Source: Treponema sp. (GTDB lineage Bacteria > Spirochaetota > Spirochaetia > Treponematales > Breznakiellaceae). Taken from it: a DNA stretch of 15,708 bases. A program made the position numbers and the translations under genes. Below the pieces are notes generated by a model that worked only from the letters and a program-made list of their open reading frames with translations, did not search any database and was not told where the DNA came from. Numbering within the stretch: position 1 is the stretch's first letter; every line of letters starts with the position of its first letter. Below, piece after piece: positions 5,842 through 11,649 of the stretch. The stretch lies in contig JAITLF010000282.1 in assembly GCA_031278025.1 (NCBI GenBank), positions 1-15,708 of the forward strand, written 5' to 3'.

Positions 5842-6576
5842 TTGAAGGAGATGAAACGACCTATCCGCGGGTACCGGGGGGCGCTCTTCGATCTTGACGG
5901 GACCCTGGCCGACTCCATGCCCCTGTGGGATCGCCTCTGCCGGAACTGGCTTGCGGCGCAGGGGAAAACCCCCGGAGAAGACCTGGAAGCGGACATTGCC
6001 AAATTATCCTTGAATGCCGGCGCGGAGTACGTGATCCGCCGTTATGGGTTTGATTGTTCCCCCCAAGAGATGATAGCCCAGTGGGAAACCCTTGTTCTGG
6101 AACGCTATACGGCAACGGTCCCCCTAAAAGAAGAACCGGCGGCCCTGGTTAGGGAACTGCACGCGGCGGGGGTAAAACTTGCGGTAGTTACCTCCTGTTT
6201 CCCCGCCGCCTGCGAGGGGTTTCTGGGACGCCACAACCTGCGCCCCCTTTTTTCCGCCGTCCTCTACACCGACGAGTCGCCTGAAGACAAGAGCTCCCCC
6301 GCTATTTGGCTGGCTGCGGCAAGGCGGCTTGGGCTGGAAAGCTCAGACTGTATAGTCTTTGAAGACGCCTATCACGCCCAGCAGGGGGCGCGCGCTGCGG
6401 GAATGGGTTTTGCGGCGGTTTATGATGGTGCTTGTAAAGACTGGGAATTGATGAAAGCCCAGGCGGATTGGATAATCGGGGGCGCGGGGAATTCAACCGC
6501 TGCCCGCGCCGGGGGCCTGCCCCGCAAGGAGCGTAGAAAACCCCGAATCCCCACAGCAGCGCCCGCATCAGGCTAA
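5842..6576 (+). CDS. HAD-superfamily phosphatase (subfamily IA) at the end of the thi operon
   Basis: Residues 14-23, ALFDLDGTLA, hold the nucleophile Asp17 and general acid Asp19. VVTS is motif II, a Lys in PEDKSSP is motif III, and IVFEDAYHAQQGARAAG is motif IV. An alpha-helical cap lies between residues 25 and 95, as in beta-phosphoglucomutase-like phosphatases. The start is a TTG at 5842, 5 nt after GGAGGA (5831-5836); the ATG at 5851 has its only purine run touching it. The gene begins 35 nt after thiE, probably on the same transcript. I infer, without proof, a phosphatase of thiamine monophosphate or another thi intermediate; a general sugar-phosphate phosphatase is equally possible. 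The last 30 residues are a basic, Ala/Pro-rich tail outside the fold. The 3' end overlaps the convergent hemerythrin gene by 4 nt. Confidence 0.75.
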   Translation: MKEMKRPIRGYRGALFDLDGTLADSMPLWDRLCRNWLAAQGKTPGEDLEADIAKLSLNAGAEYVIRRYGFDCSPQEMIAQWETLVLERYTATVPLKEEPAALVRELHAAGVKLAVVTSCFPAACEGFLGRHNLRPLFSAVLYTDESPEDKSSPAIWLAAARRLGLESSDCIVFEDAYHAQQGARAAGMGFAAVYDGACKDWELMKAQADWIIGGAGNSTAARAGGLPRKERRKPRIPTAAPASG

Positions 6577-7025
6577 GTGTCGGATGCCTGGGTGGTAAGA
6601 AGCCCCTTTTTCTTGAGGTTAAGAATATATTCGGAGTATTTTTTATCCTCTATGGCGATGTGGGTAAGTACCCAATCTTTCAGATAACGGACAAACTCAT
6701 TGGGTATGAATTTTTTGCCCGTCTGAAATTTCCTGACGTCTTCCAGGACCCTTTTTACAAAGCTTTCATGTTCCTTTTTATGTTGGGCTAAATCGGGGTA
6801 GTGAATGCTTTCCAGCATCTTTTCTTCCGTCGAAAAATGGTACTTAACATAGTCAACAGTTCCGCGGATGGCCTCCATAAAATAGGAACAGGCCGTCTCG
6901 TCCCCTCCCAGGCAACCTTTATACAGTCTGTTCGTCAGGTTAATCAGCTCTTTATGCTGATCATCTATAAACCGGATGTGCATAGAATACCGGTCGTCCC
7001 ATTCAATCAATATATCATCCTTCAT
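6573..7025 (-). CDS. Bacteriohemerythrin, single-domain oxygen-binding protein
   Basis: A 150-residue diiron four-helix protein. All seven iron ligands of the family can be placed: His24 (in IDDQH), His63 and Glu67 (YHFSTEE), His82 and His86 (HKKEH), His122 and Asp127 (HIAIEDK). It reversibly binds O2 at a non-haem di-iron site in the cytoplasm. In an anaerobic or microaerophilic spirochete it probably serves O2 sensing, storage or scavenging. There is no fused methyl-accepting or GGDEF domain. AAGGAGG lies 6 nt before the ATG. It is a single gene, convergent with the HAD gene on its left, and the non-coding dyads and tandem array lie upstream. Confidence 0.9.
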   Translation of the reverse strand: MKDDILIEWDDRYSMHIRFIDDQHKELINLTNRLYKGCLGGDETACSYFMEAIRGTVDYVKYHFSTEEKMLESIHYPDLAQHKKEHESFVKRVLEDVRKFQTGKKFIPNEFVRYLKDWVLTHIAIEDKKYSEYILNLKKKGLLTTQASDT

Positions 7026-7083
7026 ACCTGCCTCCTTAATTTTAGGATTAGGATGCCATTATTACGGTGTTTGATCTAGGAGT

Positions 7084-7095
7084 TGCCGCACGGCA
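7084..7095. promoter_or_regulatory. 12-bp perfect palindrome upstream of the hemerythrin gene
   Basis: TGCCGCACGGCA reads TGCCG-CA-CGGCA, about 60 bp before the hemerythrin ATG on its upstream side. It is a possible operator, but chance is not excluded in GC-rich sequence. Confidence 0.3.
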
Positions 7096-7123
7096 GGCAG
7101 GGCGAGCGCATTAAACATTCTTA

Positions 7124-7212
7124 GGGAACAGCCGCCACAGGTTCCCTTACCGCCGCCGGCGGCTACGGCGGCGGCTACGACGCCTCGCCAGACTTCATCA
7201 TGATGTCTGGCG
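7124..7212. other. Two short hairpins with 11-nt loops in non-coding DNA
   Basis: GGGAAC (7124-7129) pairs with GTTCCC (7141-7146). CGCCAGAC (7186-7193) pairs with GTCTGGCG (7205-7212). Both loops are 11 nt. Between them lies a GGC/GCC-rich stretch. No gene is supported between 7026 and 7245. Confidence 0.4.
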
Positions 7213-7245
7213 CGGTTTCTGACAGCGGCGGGGCCTGCGGCGTGT

Positions 7246-7551
7246 AAACCCGGGTTTTTGCGCTGCAAAAATGTTTTTGCGTTGCACAAAAGTATTTTTG
7301 CGGTGCGGAAAAGTGTTTTTGCGCTGCACAAAAGTGTTTTTGCGCTACGGAAAAGTATTTTTGCGCCGCGGAAAAGTATTTTTGCGGTGCGGAAAAGTGT
7401 TTTTGCGCTGCGGAAAAGTGTTTTTGCGGTGCGGAAAAGTGTTTTTGCGGTGCGGAAAAGTGTTTTTGCGCTGCGGAAAAATGTTTTTGCGGTGCGGAAA
7501 AGTGTTTTTGCGGTGCGGAAAAATGTTTTTGCGCAGCACAAACCCGGGTTT
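7246..7551. repeat. 21-bp tandem repeat array bracketed by identical palindromes
   Basis: Thirteen full 21-bp units run from 7267 to 7539, preceded by one partial unit. The unit is an A4 tract, GTG, a T5 tract, then GCG and a variable GC-rich end. Variation is confined to unit positions 5, 7, 16-18 and 20-21; the A4, T5 and GCG cores are invariant. The array is bounded by AAACCCGGGTTT at 7246-7257 and again at 7540-7551. Because 21 is a multiple of three and no unit contains a stop, several frames on both strands stay open. None has a ribosome binding site, so I treat it as non-coding. In the frame starting at 7271 (FLRCGKV heptads) positions 7 and 16 vary mostly silently, so coding cannot be dismissed. 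Confidence 0.85.
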
Positions 7552-7557
7552 CTGATC

Positions 7558-7591
7558 AAAAAACCGGGGTCCGGCAGCACCGGAGCCCCGG
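7558..7591 (-). terminator. Strong intrinsic terminator ending the glycosyltransferase operon
   Basis: Read on the minus strand, CCGGGG and TCCGG (separated by one bulged base) pair with CCGGA and CCCCGG around a 5-nt loop. Six T follow at once (complement of 7558-7563). On the plus strand a T-run at 7603-7609 follows the same hairpin at a distance of about 11 nt, so it may also work weakly in the other direction. Confidence 0.75.
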
Positions 7592-7657
7592 CGGGGGTAT
7601 TCTTTTTTTAATGCGCTCGCCCTGGGGAAAAGACCCGCTTTAGGGCATCCCCCCCGT

Positions 7658-7906
7658 TCAGCCGGGTTTCTTGCCCTTTAAATCATCGCCGTCGTCTGCC
7701 AAATCTTCTTTCTTCGCCGCGGGAGGCGCCTTACGGACTTTTTTCGCTTTCTTAGGGAAGGCGGATGAGGAAACGCGGATTCTGTAGCGCCTCCGGCCAA
7801 CAGAGGAGACGAGATAGAAATAGAAGAACACCACAACCGTTACGCCGATTATCTGCCAGGAGATGAGTAATTGTACTATAAGGTCCCACAATTCGTTAAA
7901 AGACAT
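7658..7906 (-). CDS. Small single-pass membrane protein with basic tail
   Basis: An 82-residue protein. Residues 7-34 (WDLIVQLLISWQIIGVTVVV, then FFYFYLV) form one hydrophobic transmembrane helix. It is followed by an Arg-rich cytoplasmic boundary (GRRRYRIR) and a charged, Ala/Lys-rich, probably disordered tail ending KGKKPG. By the positive-inside rule the tail should be cytoplasmic. It lies 48 nt after the HAD gene and before the operon terminator, so it is probably cotranscribed with the glycosyltransferase and HAD genes. No strong ribosome binding site is visible before the ATG. I recognise no family. Confidence 0.6.
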   Translation of the reverse strand: MSFNELWDLIVQLLISWQIIGVTVVVFFYFYLVSSVGRRRYRIRVSSSAFPKKAKKVRKAPPAAKKEDLADDGDDLKGKKPG

Positions 7907-7954
7907 TTCAGTATTTTAGTATCGGCGATTCCTGGGCCGCATGTGAACCTCAGT

Positions 7955-8869
7955 TTAGTCCGCGCAGGGGGAAGAAACGCCGCACAGGGCGGGGATGTCC
8001 GCAAGGCGGCGGATTACACGGGTGGGGCGGACGTTCCGGAGGAAAGCGGTATCCTTCCGCAGGCGCAGGGAACGGGCGTCCCCGGCAAAGAGCAGGGTCT
8101 TAAAGCCGGCGGAAGACGCGGCGTAGACATCGTTGAGCATGTCGTTTCCCACATAGATCGCGGCTTCCGGGGCTATGCCTAGGGCCTTAAGTCGGGTCTT
8201 GGCCTGGGCGAAAAGAACCGGGGACGGTTTTGCTTCGCCGGCTTCGCAGGAGTAAATCGAGATACCCCGGTTAAAGCCCAGATCGGCAGGGGAAGCGCCG
8301 AGCAGCGCGTTAAAGAGAAGGGGGGTGAAGAACTGCGCGTTGGAGATAAGACCCAGGACGAGGTTTGAGTCTTTCAAGGCCCTAATGGTTTCCCCCGCAC
8401 CGGGCATGAGGGATACGGGATTCACCGCCAGTTCGTAGCGGAGGGCCAATTCTTCGGGGCTCATGGCAAAGCCCCCGCCGGCCCGGACGTTAATCCGGCG
8501 GAAGTCCGCCCATATCTTTTCGACCCGGACTTCGGGATACAGGGTTTTGGCAAAAAGCTCCTCATGGATTTTCAATACGCTGGTGCGGAAGTATTTTTGG
8601 AGTTCCTCCCCGGTGTGGGCTTCTCCGAGCAGCGCGGCAAGGCTGTCCAGATTGCCGTGCAGAGAGATGCCGTCGACGCCTATGTCCCCGGCTGCGGAGA
8701 TGAAGAGGGTGCCGTACAGGTCAAAGATAACCGCCCGTATACCGGGAATAGGCGTGGACCGGCGGCCCGGATAAACCAGGGCCTCGTAGTCGGGCGGCAG
8801 GGGAGACGTGGGAACGGGCGTCATGGGAGACGCGGAATTCCGAATCAGGGCGATAAGGTTGTCATACAT
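7955..8869 (-). CDS. HAD-superfamily hydrolase with dehalogenase-like DxY motif
   Basis: I place the start at ATG 8869-8867, where ATGTATGA overlaps the glycosyltransferase stop by 8 nt. This gives 304 residues; the longer frame from 8917 lies within the upstream gene. VIFDLYGTLF (residues 47-56) has nucleophile Asp50, but Tyr52 replaces the second Asp of the phosphatase DxD. LISNAQF is motif II, GEAKPSP supplies the Lys, and IYVGNDMLNDVYAASSAGF is motif IV. FDxYGTL is typical of 2-haloacid dehalogenases and some HAD proteins of unknown substrate. About 45 extra residues precede the fold. Coupling to a glycosyltransferase suggests work on a sugar product, but the missing general acid makes a plain phosphatase role uncertain. 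Confidence 0.8.
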   Translation of the reverse strand: MYDNLIALIRNSASPMTPVPTSPLPPDYEALVYPGRRSTPIPGIRAVIFDLYGTLFISAAGDIGVDGISLHGNLDSLAALLGEAHTGEELQKYFRTSVLKIHEELFAKTLYPEVRVEKIWADFRRINVRAGGGFAMSPEELALRYELAVNPVSLMPGAGETIRALKDSNLVLGLISNAQFFTPLLFNALLGASPADLGFNRGISIYSCEAGEAKPSPVLFAQAKTRLKALGIAPEAAIYVGNDMLNDVYAASSAGFKTLLFAGDARSLRLRKDTAFLRNVRPTRVIRRLADIPALCGVSSPCAD

Positions 8870-10325
8870 GGCTAACCCCAACCAGGGAAAGACGCAGGGG
8901 GTCCAGGTACAATTCAAGGAGCAGCACCTTCGAGAGTTTGTGAAGTATGGGGGTATTCATGACCGATTGGTAAGTCCGCCTGAGAATAGCCGCGATCCGT
9001 TCTTTCCCATAGGCTTCGCGGATCCGGCGGTTGTTTTCCGCGATAAGATTTTCGTCGCTTTGCCAGTCCGCAAGGCCCATCAGGAAGGGGTTAAGCGCCG
9101 CGATCTCCCGGTACACCACGTCGTTTGAAGCCAGGATGCGGATGATGCCGGTCTGCAATTCCTCATCCAAACGGCCAAAATCAATCGTCTGCTCGGTAAA
9201 AATCATATCGTTCATCATCCGAATCGCATAAGCCGGCGGCTCCAGCCCAAAGGCCTCGTAAATGGCGGTCATGGCGCGTTCCATCTTGTTTTTCAGCACC
9301 GGCAGCGCGATGTAGTCCATCGGAATATTGATGGATTTGTAGAAAACGCCGGTTTTCTTCGAAGGCGCCGCGAAGCTGATCCCCGCGTCCTCAAAATCTC
9401 TGCACACATACTCAATACGCCGGCCCAGTACCGCCCTGTCTGCGGTCCATGGTTCCAGGAAGGAAAATCCGAACCCCTCTTTGACCGACGTACTCAGTAC
9501 CGCCAGCGCGCTGCCGAACACATCGGCGAATCGCTCACGGGTTCCTACCTCGAATTCCACCGGCAGTTCCAGCTCCCCGGCGAGTTTCACCCAGTTCTGG
9601 TAAACAGCCTCGTCCTGATCCGTGGTCGGCGGCAGGGTAACGGCCACGGTCCTCCCTTTGGGGATGAACAGGGACGCAAGCAGGGCCTCGCCCAGGTTTT
9701 TCCGGCGTATCGCCCGGACCGGGTAGAGGTAGCGGTTCCGTTCCAGGCCCCCGGCGGCCATTACCGAAACCACCTCGTTGGGGATAAGGTGGAGCCCCTC
9801 AAGCTTAAGTCCCGCCCGGTGCAGAAAGGAATAGTCCCGGCTGTTGATCACCGCGTAGTGGCAGTTCGCCGGGTAATCTTCCCCGTCAACGTAGACATCG
9901 GGCCGGAAGTCTTCGGCAAGATCGTGATTCTGTAGCAGAAGGCGCAGGCCCCGTTTGTTCAGGATATTGAGGGCGGGAAGCAGGGCGGCTGTTTTACAGA
10001 TCAGGGGATTGTGAACATGGATAATATCCGCCCCCCTTCCCCAAACGCCGGTTATGGCCGCGTTTATATCCTCCGCCAGGGTTTTTCCCGCCTCCGCCGG
10101 CGGAACGGAAGGGGCCGCCGGCATTTGAAACCGGTCGTAACGCAACCCCTCCACCACCGCCACGGGAATCTGCCGCCCCGAGGGGACAACCAGGGGCGCC
10201 TCCGGGGGATCCCCGGAGATTACCAGGACCTCATCGCCCGCCTCCATAAGGGCCGCCGCCTGATGGGCGATCACCGAAGCAACACCCCCCCGGCGCATGT
10301 GATAATGGACTAAGGCTATCCGCAA
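8862..10325 (-). CDS. Glycosyltransferase, GT4-like (group 1)
   Basis: A 487-residue cytoplasmic GT-B-fold protein. The N-terminus RIALVHYHMRRGGVASVIAH (residues 2-21) has the Gly-rich acceptor-domain loop. ADIIHVHNP follows near residue 100, and PVRAIRRKN marks the start of the donor-binding domain. KEGFGFSFLEPW gives the catalytic E-x7-E (Glu283 and Glu291). It should transfer a sugar from a nucleotide-sugar to an unknown acceptor. The start is TTG at 10325-10323: it restores the family's usual N-terminal strand and follows GAGGAG with 8 nt spacing. It is the first gene of a minus-strand operon with the HAD protein and a small membrane protein. The C-terminal 120 residues, helical, extend past the core fold. 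Confidence 0.8.
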   Translation of the reverse strand: MRIALVHYHMRRGGVASVIAHQAAALMEAGDEVLVISGDPPEAPLVVPSGRQIPVAVVEGLRYDRFQMPAAPSVPPAEAGKTLAEDINAAITGVWGRGADIIHVHNPLICKTAALLPALNILNKRGLRLLLQNHDLAEDFRPDVYVDGEDYPANCHYAVINSRDYSFLHRAGLKLEGLHLIPNEVVSVMAAGGLERNRYLYPVRAIRRKNLGEALLASLFIPKGRTVAVTLPPTTDQDEAVYQNWVKLAGELELPVEFEVGTRERFADVFGSALAVLSTSVKEGFGFSFLEPWTADRAVLGRRIEYVCRDFEDAGISFAAPSKKTGVFYKSINIPMDYIALPVLKNKMERAMTAIYEAFGLEPPAYAIRMMNDMIFTEQTIDFGRLDEELQTGIIRILASNDVVYREIAALNPFLMGLADWQSDENLIAENNRRIREAYGKERIAAILRRTYQSVMNTPILHKLSKVLLLELYLDPLRLSLVGVSHV

Positions 10326-10373
10326 CCGCTGTTCTCCTCTTTTTTACCCACGGTAAGACTGAATACGTTCAGA

Positions 10374-10403
10374 AATATACCTTATTGCGGAGAAATGTGT
10401 AAA
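10374..10403 (-). promoter_or_regulatory. Promoter of the glycosyltransferase operon
   Basis: On the minus strand TTTACA (10403-10398) and TATATT (10379-10374) are separated by 18 bp. It overlaps the opposing candidate promoter at 10385-10414. Confidence 0.45.
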
Positions 10404-10414
10404 GCGCATATGAT
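10385..10414 (+). promoter_or_regulatory. Candidate promoter of tag, overlapping the divergent one
   Basis: TTGCGG (10385-10390) and TATGAT (10409-10414) are separated by 18 bp. Only 5 nt lie between the -10 and the ATG at 10420, so the transcript would be leaderless or nearly so; no ribosome binding site is visible. Confidence 0.35.
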
Positions 10415-10419
10415 GAAGC

Positions 10420-10989
10420 ATGGAAAAGACGCGCTGTCCCTGGTGCCTTTCTGATGGCCTGTATATCACCTACCATGATAAGGAATGGGGGCGCCCGCTG
10501 AAAGACAACCGGAAGCTTTTTGAGTTCCTTGTGCTTGACGGGGCCCAGGCGGGGTTGTCCTGGCTTACTATTCTGAAACGCCGTGAAGGGTACCGGGCGG
10601 CCTTTGACGGCATGGACCCGGAATGCATGGCCCGGTACGGGGCAAAGGACATTGCCCGGCTTTTGGGGGACCCCCGCATCATCAGGAACCGGCGGAAAAT
10701 TGAGTCTGCCATCGGAAACGCGCGTGCCTACCTTACGATGATGGAAGGGCCGGTTTCCTTTTCCCGGTGGCTTTGGGATTGGGTTGACGGGGAACCGTTG
10801 ATCAACCGGTTTACGGCCATGTCCGAAGTCCCCGCTTCAACGGAACTTTCCGAAAACATTTCCAAAGAACTCAAAAAGCGGGGATTCTCCTTTGTGGGAC
10901 CTACCATTGTTTACGCCGTTCTCCAGGCCGCAGGACTGGTGAACGATCATCTCGTTGATTGTTTCCGTCATCCCGATCGCCGGGGTTGA
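10420..10989 (+). CDS. tag: DNA-3-methyladenine glycosylase I
   Basis: Tag removes 3-methyladenine from alkylated DNA in base-excision repair. The 189-residue length is normal. The zinc snap is intact: Cys6, His19 (ITYHDKEWG), His177 and Cys181 (NDHLVDCFRH), each offset by two from the E. coli ligands. The AQAGLSWLTIL helix and RNRRKIESAIGNARAYL (helix-hairpin region) match the family, as do LKKRGFSFVGPTIVYA and LQAAGLVNDH near the end. The base-recognition Glu38 of the E. coli enzyme is Asp40 here (LDGAQAGLSW). It is monocistronic and divergent from the glycosyltransferase operon. There is no clear ribosome binding site at the ATG; the start fits the family N-terminus. Confidence 0.92.
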   Translation: MEKTRCPWCLSDGLYITYHDKEWGRPLKDNRKLFEFLVLDGAQAGLSWLTILKRREGYRAAFDGMDPECMARYGAKDIARLLGDPRIIRNRRKIESAIGNARAYLTMMEGPVSFSRWLWDWVDGEPLINRFTAMSEVPASTELSENISKELKKRGFSFVGPTIVYAVLQAAGLVNDHLVDCFRHPDRRG

Positions 10990-11000
10990 CGCGCCCCGGC

Positions 11001-11045
11001 GGGGGGTTTCGAACCCCCCGGACCCATGCCTCCCGGCGGGGGTCC
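11001..11045 (+). other. Pair of GC-rich hairpins after tag
   Basis: GGGGGGTT (11001-11008) pairs with AACCCCCC (11012-11019) over a TCG loop. GGACCC (11020-11025) pairs with GGGTCC (11040-11045). They may halt tag transcripts, but no T-run follows. Confidence 0.45.
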
Positions 11046-11056
11046 AGGAATTACTA

Positions 11057-11083
11057 TAAACCTTTTCCTCCCACATACCGATA
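11057..11083 (+). promoter_or_regulatory. Sigma-28 (flagellar) type promoter
   Basis: TAAA (11057-11060) and CCGATA (11078-11083) match the core halves of the FliA consensus TAAA-N15-GCCGATAA. The spacing is one base longer and the first base of the -10 is A instead of G. It lies 23 bp before the flagellar genes, where a late-class promoter is expected. Confidence 0.5.
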
Positions 11084-11105
11084 GGATAATAGAGGTATAG
11101 TAGGT

Positions 11106-11630
11106 ATGGTCGAAGAAAACACAGCGGCAGATCAGGATAAAACCTGCGAATACAACCGGTGTACCGCGGTTTTAGAGCGGGAGCGGGAACTGGTAACGGA
11201 AATCGCCGGCATGCAAAGCGTGATCCGTAAGGCGGTCCTCAACCGGCAGTGGGTGGACGTCGAGACCCACCTGGCGGCCTTGGGACAAATCGGGGCGCAA
11301 TTTGAGGCCCTGGATCAGGAGCGTATCAGGATATTCACCTCCCTGTTGGGGAAACACGGGGAAGACGCCCGTGGTTTTTACGCCCTGGCATCCCGGTTCC
11401 CCCCGGATGAACGGCAGGCCATCACCGGAGTATACCGGAGCCTTAAAACGGAAGCCCGAAAAGTCAGGCTGGAAAGCGGCGCCCTTATGAAGTACCTCAA
11501 CGAAGCAAGCCTCGTGGTTGCCGGATTGCTGGAAGCGGCTTTTCCGGATCGGAAAGGTACGATCTATTCCCGCAGCGGCGCGCAGGTTTACGCGGACATG
11601 CGGAGTATGGTGGTGGACCATCATTTTTAA
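11106..11630 (+). CDS. flgN: FlgN-like chaperone for hook-associated proteins
   Basis: FlgN binds the C-termini of FlgK and FlgL and delivers them to the flagellar export gate. The 174-residue product is almost all helix with long heptad-like stretches (LERERELVTEIAGMQSVIRK at 23-42 and LESGALMKYLNEASLVVAGL at 118-137), no signal peptide and no catalytic motif. Its length is close to that of the family, whose sequences diverge strongly. The main support is position: it directly precedes flgK, 19 nt upstream, behind a sigma-28-like promoter. No strong ribosome binding site is seen, only a weak GAGG about 11 nt upstream of the ATG. The name is inferred from fold type and context. Confidence 0.65.
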   Translation: MVEENTAADQDKTCEYNRCTAVLERERELVTEIAGMQSVIRKAVLNRQWVDVETHLAALGQIGAQFEALDQERIRIFTSLLGKHGEDARGFYALASRFPPDERQAITGVYRSLKTEARKVRLESGALMKYLNEASLVVAGLLEAAFPDRKGTIYSRSGAQVYADMRSMVVDHHF

Positions 11631-11649
11631 GGTATAACCAGGAGGAACC

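Noticed and set aside
7246..7551. CRISPR array
   Set aside because: The 21-bp units are contiguous with no unique spacers, and there are no cas genes in the window.
7062..7580. 172-codon minus-strand frame and several plus-strand frames over the tandem array as protein genes
   Set aside because: They are open only because a stop-free 21-bp unit is repeated. No ribosome binding site, and their non-repeat parts are low-quality Ala/Gly-rich sequence.
8870..8917. Longer start for the HAD protein (extra 16 residues)
   Set aside because: It lies entirely inside the glycosyltransferase gene in another frame, and the ATG at 8869 overlapping the upstream stop is the better-supported start.
11001..11025. 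T-arm-like hairpin suggesting a tRNA
   Set aside because: GGTTTCGAACC resembles a T-arm, but there is no acceptor stem, D-arm or anticodon arm at the right distances.
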